Source of the DNA: Agarilytica sp033852175
GTDB taxonomy: Bacteria; Pseudomonadota; Gammaproteobacteria; Pseudomonadales; Cellvibrionaceae
Length of the DNA stretch: 64,000 bases
Direction: 5' to 3'
Assembly (NCBI GenBank): GCA_033852175.1
Contig: JAWSUY010000003.1
Coordinates: forward strand, 1 to 64,000
A program made the position numbers and the translations under genes. Positions 60,057-64,000 of this stretch are shown piece after piece; the first letter of the stretch is position 1, and each line of letters starts with the position of its first letter. The notes beneath the pieces were generated by a model, which worked only from the letters and a program-made list of their open reading frames with translations, did no database searches and had not been told where the DNA came from.

Positions 60057-60206
60057 TATCGAAGTGCTTCTGTTCTTGCATTAAAGGAAGGTAGAGACAT
60101 AGTGAAATCTGGAGAGTTGATTTTCGTTGTAGCATTGTTTTCTCAAAAATAATGGGACGATTTGAAAAGCAATCTGACGCTCGGAATATCACGCAGACTT
60201 GTGTTT

Positions 60207-60230
60207 CCCCTGCTTGGTGTGTAGCAGGGG
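60207..60230 (+). terminator. Possible terminator hairpin after the NRPS operon
   Basis: CCCCTGC (60207-60213) pairs perfectly with GCAGGGG (60224-60230) around a 10-nt loop, 150 nt after the exporter stop. No T-run follows on the + strand. It lies between the operon and the convergent broken gene at 60310-60660, so it could serve both. Confidence 0.35.
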
Positions 60231-60309
60231 ACGTGGTGTTCGCTTATGGCCTCCCAGAAAAATTCGATAAAAGTCATAGTTCATTCATGGAATGTTAGAC
60301 CGCCTACAT

Positions 60310-60660
60310 TCAATTGCTCTCTTCTTTTTTACTTTCGACCTTTATTTCATCCAGCAGAGTTTTTAGGGGCTGCTTTTCAGTTTCGTTATTTTCGCGAACC
60401 AAGAATGCACAGTTTCTCGACAATGTTTTCATAACTGTATTGCCAGGAGGGAGGCTTAAGATCCATAATCCACTCGCCAAATAAATATTGGATGATATTG
60501 CTGAATGGATTTTGTTCTCGCCTTGCGTACTCCCCCGTCAAAACACCTTGAGTCGATACAAATATGTTTGTTGTGTTTTTTTGTTTTGAGTGTGTTTCAT
60601 AATTGTAAAAGGGGATTCTTTTATTCTATGACCGGATCATAATAAAAAGCATATTTGTTT
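60310..60660 (-). pseudogene. Broken minus-strand gene of unknown function
   Basis: On the minus strand two overlapping frames together look like real protein. From 60625 down to a stop at 60386 the frame includes VSTQGVLTGEYARREQN and LFGEWIMDLKPPSW. The next frame continues with VRENNETEKQPLKTLLDEIK to a TGA at 60310-60312. The frames join if one G is removed near 60396. Upstream, FYYDPVIE in a third frame could precede it, giving a second break near 60630. No start codon or known family was identified. It is convergent with the NRPS operon. Confidence 0.5.
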
Positions 60661-60758
60661 TAAATCGAACTGCTGACACTCCGGGGTTTTATCGAAAAAC
60701 CTCTCATAAGTTTAAGGGGTTCGGCTACCTGTAATAGATAATTATAAGGAGCAGTATC

Positions 60759-60988
60759 GTGATTGTCTTGTTAGAAAAACATAAACAAACGATTGGTCAA
60801 TTCAAAAAAATTCCGAAGAGTTAGTTGTGGATTCCAGGAGCAATAAAATCTCTGGACGATTAGACGATAAACTCTGGTTATTGCCAAAGTCGGTTGTTCA
60901 TTACCTGCATAAGATTGTGACAGACAAAGAAAAAACAAGTAGAACCATTGTTGATGGAATTGCGAGCAAAGGCGGCATCGATGATTAA
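60759..60988 (+). pseudogene. Small frameshifted gene of unknown function
   Basis: GTG 60759 has an excellent AAGGAG site (60746-60751, 7-nt spacing). The frame stops after 22 codons at 60822-60824, but adding one A to the A7 run at 60804-60810 gives a continuous frame of about 76 codons ending at 60988. The C-terminal part is credible protein (ISGRLDDKLWLLPKS, VTDKEKTSRTIVDGIASKGG). I do not recognise it. It ends 13 nt before the GNAT gene, so the two were probably an operon. Confidence 0.5.
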
Positions 60989-61001
60989 CGAGTTGCCAGA
61001 G

Positions 61002-61559
61002 ATGGTTGACAAGAAAAAATCCTATCGGATCGAATAACAACTGATTCTGAAGTATTTAAATTTCGCCGTTGGCCTTTGGATGACCTTAGTGATTTTGTCT
61101 CTCTTCTGGATGATGAAGATATGTGGCGTCTTATTCCTGAGGATTACCCCGCGCCTCTCTCTTGATGCCGCCGCCTCGCTTATGGACAGCTCTAATAATG
61201 TTGTTGATCGTCATACGGTACACGCAGTGGAGAGGGAAGGGGATGTTATAGGCCAGGCCAGGGTTTTATTCGACCGATCTTCCGCACAATCCGTTGAAAT
61301 TAGTTATTGGGTTGGGAAAAAATATTGGGGAGCAGGGCTTACTAGCCGTTTTGTTCCACTCTATACGTATGATAGCTTTGTGAATAATCCAAGCATTGAC
61401 CGAATTTATGCAAAGGTTATTGAAGGAAATGATGCTTCAATTCGGTTATTGGAAAAAGCAGGTTATCGGTATGAATCTTTTCACTATCAAAATGTTAAAA
61501 AGTATGGGAAGACGCTAAATACTCATACCTTTAGCGTTTATAGAGCTTCATACGTGTAA
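61002..61559 (+). pseudogene. GNAT-family N-acetyltransferase, frameshifted
   Basis: The C-terminal two thirds is an open frame with GNAT acetyl-CoA-binding features (YWGAGLTSRF) and the typical C-terminal NDASIRLLEKAGYR. An open frame from ATG 61080 gives an implausible hydrophobic N-terminus. The genuine N-terminus lies in another frame: RITTDSEVFKFRRWPLDD, then FVSLLDDEDMWRLIPEDYP, the usual RimJ/RimL-like beginning. Adding one A to the A6 run at 61014-61019 connects ATG 61002 to this stretch, and removing one C from the CCCC near 61150 connects it to the rest, giving about 186 residues. As it stands the gene is broken twice. GNAT enzymes acetylate amines from small molecules to protein N-termini; the substrate is unknown. 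A shortened functional protein from 61080 is unlikely. Confidence 0.7.
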
Positions 61560-62077
61560 GTGCTATAGGGCGTTTTATCTAGGCCTGGTTTTTGTTGGCA
61601 CTATTTGGTAGTTAATATCGTAACCTAAGCCAATGTAGATGGTGTGTGGAGTGGCGTATATGCCTCTGAATTGTGCTCAGGACCTCAACTAATATCTGCC
61701 TTACTTGGTTTTGCCATTATATTTGCTTAGTACTTCAATGATCGAGGGTTTGGGGCGCGATCATGAGCATTCGCTGTGCTCAATCGATCAAGCTGATTCG
61801 CTCGGCTATTCGGTTACTCGGCTAGAAGTGATAATGTCTCGTGAGTAATCTGAAAGCGGGGCGGTTTACCTGGTACGTACGAATTGCCAAGTATTCGTCT
61901 TGTGGCGATAGCTTCATCCTCCCCCTCCCCATTTTGCTCCCCCTATTCTGGGGAGTCGTTTCTAAACTCCTGGCACAACGCAGTATATTTCCCTATGGCT
62001 GTTTAAAAATTGGTCTAAGCTGATAAAAGATTGCCCTATGTGGCGTTTTATCAACTGAACTGAATGTCGAGGCTACG
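61560..62077. other. Intergenic region
   Basis: About 0.5 kb with only short frames. A 36-codon frame from an ATG near 61738 (MIEGLGRDHEHSL) and a 60-codon frame at 61841 lack ribosome-binding sites and recognisable features. Confidence 0.5.
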
Positions 62078-62836
62078 ATGAGTAAAACTGTATTTGTGAC
62101 CGGTGCTGCAAGCGGTATAGGGCTGGCGCTGGCATCAAGATTTGCACGTGAAAAGTATAAAGTGATTATCAGTGATCTGAACCTAGAAGCTGCCCAAGAG
62201 GCCTGTGACAAGCTGGCGGGTAAAGATCTTCAGGCGGTGGCCTATCAATTGGATGTGGGAAGCCAAGAATCGATAGATCGCGTGTCGAAAGACTTCCCAG
62301 AAATTGATATTTTGATCAATAACGCGGGTCTTCAACACGTAGCAAAGATTGAAGAATTCCCTCCAGAAAAATGGCAGTTATTAATCAATGTGCTTTTGGT
62401 TGGCCCGGCAATGCTGATTGCAGCAGTTGTACCAGGCATGAAAGAGCGAAACTATGGCCGCATCATCAATACGGGCTCAATTCATAGCATGGTTGCTTCG
62501 CCGTTCAAAAGCGCCTATGTGGCGGCAAAGCATGGCTTACTGGGGCTGGCGAAGGTAGTCGCGTTGGAAACGGCCGAGTTTGATATCACCATCAACACGA
62601 TATGCCCTTCTTACGTTAAAACGCCTCTTGTAGAGAAGCAGATTTCAACTCAAGCCATTGAGCACGACATTTCGGAAGAGGATGTGGTGAATAACATCAT
62701 GTTGCTGCCGATGCCGAAGAAGGAGTTTATATCCTTTGATGAACTGGCGGAAACAGCGCTGTATTTGGTTTCACCTGCAGCCAGAAATATGACAGCACAA
62801 ACTATGGTCTTGGATGGTGGCTGGGTGGCTCGTTAA
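62078..62836 (+). CDS. bdhA: D-3-hydroxybutyrate dehydrogenase (SDR)
   Basis: A 252-residue classical short-chain dehydrogenase/reductase. Residues 8-15 form the NAD-binding TGAASGIG, Asp33 in ISDLN fits NAD preference, and NNAG is at 81-84. The catalytic set is Asn104, Ser134, Tyr147 and Lys151. The segments NNAGLQHV, ASPFKSAYVAAKHG, VALETA and TPLVEKQI match bacterial 3-hydroxybutyrate dehydrogenases closely, so I assign oxidation of (R)-3-hydroxybutyrate to acetoacetate, as in polyhydroxybutyrate or ketone-body use. The length is typical. CGAGG at 62068-62072 precedes ATG 62078. It stands alone, 518 nt after the GNAT remnant and 574 nt before the RND adaptor, and is probably housekeeping rather than part of the peptide pathway. 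Confidence 0.9.
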   Translation: MSKTVFVTGAASGIGLALASRFAREKYKVIISDLNLEAAQEACDKLAGKDLQAVAYQLDVGSQESIDRVSKDFPEIDILINNAGLQHVAKIEEFPPEKWQLLINVLLVGPAMLIAAVVPGMKERNYGRIINTGSIHSMVASPFKSAYVAAKHGLLGLAKVVALETAEFDITINTICPSYVKTPLVEKQISTQAIEHDISEEDVVNNIMLLPMPKKEFISFDELAETALYLVSPAARNMTAQTMVLDGGWVAR

Positions 62837-63410
62837 GGTTTCTCCCAAATCACCGATCTTTAGCTCATAACGATTCTGTGTGAGCTTCTATTGGCCCGGT
62901 TATTTCTAGCTGGGCTTATTCTTTCTCAAGAGGTAATTAGGCCGTATGTCATGGCTTTGGGAGGAGGACTCTTACTCTTCTTTTGCTCTCATTATATGTA
63001 TCACTGTTACCTGCCCTGCTATTTCACCCTTCCTCCTTCTATAGTGCCGTCCAGCCCCTTTTCATCACCTGAATTGTACTTCATGTTAACATTGGGAACT
63101 AAGATCAGCGCCCCAGGTGTCGATGTTCGGACGTTTTGTTATAGTCGAATTTAACGTCATCGAATTGCTTGGATAATGATTCATACAAATTCAAAAACGA
63201 TTAATTCGTTATTTTTCTAGCGTGAATGGATTCTAGAGCGAAGACTTTTAAGGTAAATATTTATTAAGAGTAATTTATGCACAAGCCAGTGGATGCTTAG
63301 GGCATTGATTTAGGATAGATAGTTAGGATATAGAAACGTGACGTCGTATTTAAAACTAACGCGACTTTCAAAAAAACAGATAACAATCTCATATTAAAGG
63401 ATGTCTTGTG
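62837..63410. other. Intergenic region
   Basis: About 570 nt. An 87-codon TTG-start frame (62891-63154) is Pro/Phe-rich and lacks a ribosome-binding site; I do not accept it. A weak AT-rich hairpin followed by ATTTTTCT is at 63196-63218 and could end the bdhA transcript, but it is far downstream. Confidence 0.45.
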
Positions 63411-64000
63411 ATGGAATGGAATAAAATTCCTCTCCCGGTATTAATTGCAGTGCCTGGCCTTCTCATTGCTTTTGGTTTACTGGTATTGAAACCAGAAATC
63501 AAACCAAACCTAGATGATCAGCTCAAACCGGCTCACCTTAGTGTGAACGTATACTCTGCCAAATCAGAAACGGTGACGTTGAGCGTTAAGACTCAAGGTA
63601 CCGTAACGCCTAAGCGGGAAATCGATCTGGTCGCTCAAGTTTCGGGGCAAGTGCAGAGTGTCGAGTATATATTTAGTGACGGCGGTTTTTTTGAGAAGGA
63701 TCAACTGCTGATCAAAATTGAAGATCGCGATTATCAAGCCGCTTATTTAGCCGTAAAAGCCCGTAAAGCGAGTGCAGAGCAAAGACTTGCTGAAGAGAGA
63801 GGTCGTGCACGGCAAGCCAAAAGAGAATGGCGAGACCTCGGTAACCGGGATGCAAACGCGTTATTTTTAAGACTGCCACAGGTTAACGCTGCTGAGGCGA
63901 GTGTTGAATCTGCAAAAGCTGACCTCGACCAGGCTCAGCTCAATCTAGAACGTACGGAAATTCGTGTACCTTTTAATGGCCGTATTCGAGAGACCTTTGT
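63411..64000 (+). CDS. RND efflux periplasmic adaptor (HlyD/MFP family), 3'-truncated by window
   Basis: The first 196 codons of a membrane fusion protein continuing beyond the window. It opens with an N-terminal membrane anchor (PLPVLIAVPGLLIAFGLLVL). Next comes a lipoyl-like half motif: QGTVTPKREIDLVAQVSGQV, then FFEKDQLLIKIEDRDYQAA. A coiled-coil hairpin rich in Ala, Glu, Arg and Lys runs from about residue 115 to 180, and the returning lipoyl half begins ERTEIRVPFNGRI. Such adaptors link an RND pump to an outer-membrane channel, and the pump gene would be expected immediately downstream. AAAGG at 63396-63400 precedes ATG 63411; an in-frame GTG at 63408 is also possible. Whether it exports the peptide cannot be told from here. 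Confidence 0.9.
   Translation, partial: MEWNKIPLPVLIAVPGLLIAFGLLVLKPEIKPNLDDQLKPAHLSVNVYSAKSETVTLSVKTQGTVTPKREIDLVAQVSGQVQSVEYIFSDGGFFEKDQLLIKIEDRDYQAAYLAVKARKASAEQRLAEERGRARQAKREWRDLGNRDANALFLRLPQVNAAEASVESAKADLDQAQLNLERTEIRVPFNGRIRETF

Noticed and set aside
60246..60434. 62-codon + strand frame
   Set aside because: It is the shadow of the more credible broken gene on the minus strand.
60670..60722. Hairpin near the AACCTCT...AGGGGTT words as a terminator
   Set aside because: The arms pair imperfectly and no T-run follows.
61080..61559. GNAT gene starting at ATG 61080 as an intact 159-residue protein
   Set aside because: Its first 25 residues do not look like a GNAT N-terminus, while a neighbouring frame encodes the proper one; a frameshifted gene fits better.
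62891..63154. 87-codon TTG-start frame
   Set aside because: No ribosome-binding site, odd Pro/Phe/Tyr composition and no domain.
1..64000. CRISPR arrays, tRNA/rRNA genes, insertion sequences
   Set aside because: No regularly spaced repeats, cloverleaf sequences or transposase frames were recognised on either strand.

Overview
The window is dominated by one large non-ribosomal peptide synthetase (NRPS) locus on the + strand, about 8.5-60.1 kb. Moderate base composition, Shine-Dalgarno starts, lipoprotein signal peptides, an RND-type adaptor, TubC-type docking domains and tandem dual epimerisation/condensation domains point to a Gram-negative proteobacterium. A marine or host-associated gammaproteobacterium is my best guess, but this is inference: no rRNA or phylogenetic marker is present. 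A run of Ns and an 18-C homopolymer near the left end show that this is a draft contig.

Left flank (1-8.5 kb): sparse, with long non-coding stretches. It holds a secreted protein, a small lipoprotein, a tandem pair of short SPFH/flotillin-like membrane proteins resembling only the N-terminal part of YqiK, and a two-gene unit joining a periplasmic thioredoxin-like protein to a c-heme/copper (PHM-type) monooxygenase. A degenerate intergenic repeat occurs at least three times. About 1.15 kb without a convincing gene precedes the NRPS operon.

NRPS operon (8,497-60,056): four synthetase genes overlap by 1-4 nt and encode 15 modules, followed after 65 nt by an MFS exporter. Reading the adenylation pockets by eye gives: (acyl?)-Ser1 - basic2 - basic3 - Ser-like4 - hydrophobic5 - Ile-like6 - Gly7 - Thr8 - Ser9 - Ala10 - Ser11 - X12 - Ser13 - Ala14 - X15, then a thioesterase. 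There are no E domains. Dual E/C-type condensation domains stand downstream of residues 1, 2, 4, 5, 6, 9, 11, 12 and 13, predicting D-configuration there. LCL-type domains follow residues 3, 7 (Gly), 8, 10 and 14. The first C domain is starter-like, so the product is probably an N-acylated, Ser-rich 15-residue (cyclo)lipopeptide. Every subunit junction has a TubC-like docking domain in front of an LCL domain. The last module is the odd one: its adenylation domain has Ser where the near-invariant Asp235 should be. No phosphopantetheinyl transferase, MbtH protein, type II thioesterase, acyl-AMP ligase or regulator is visible nearby.

Right flank (60.1-64 kb): three adjacent genes with broken reading frames (one on the minus strand, a small + strand gene and a GNAT acetyltransferase), then an intact 3-hydroxybutyrate dehydrogenase and the start of an RND efflux adaptor cut by the window end.
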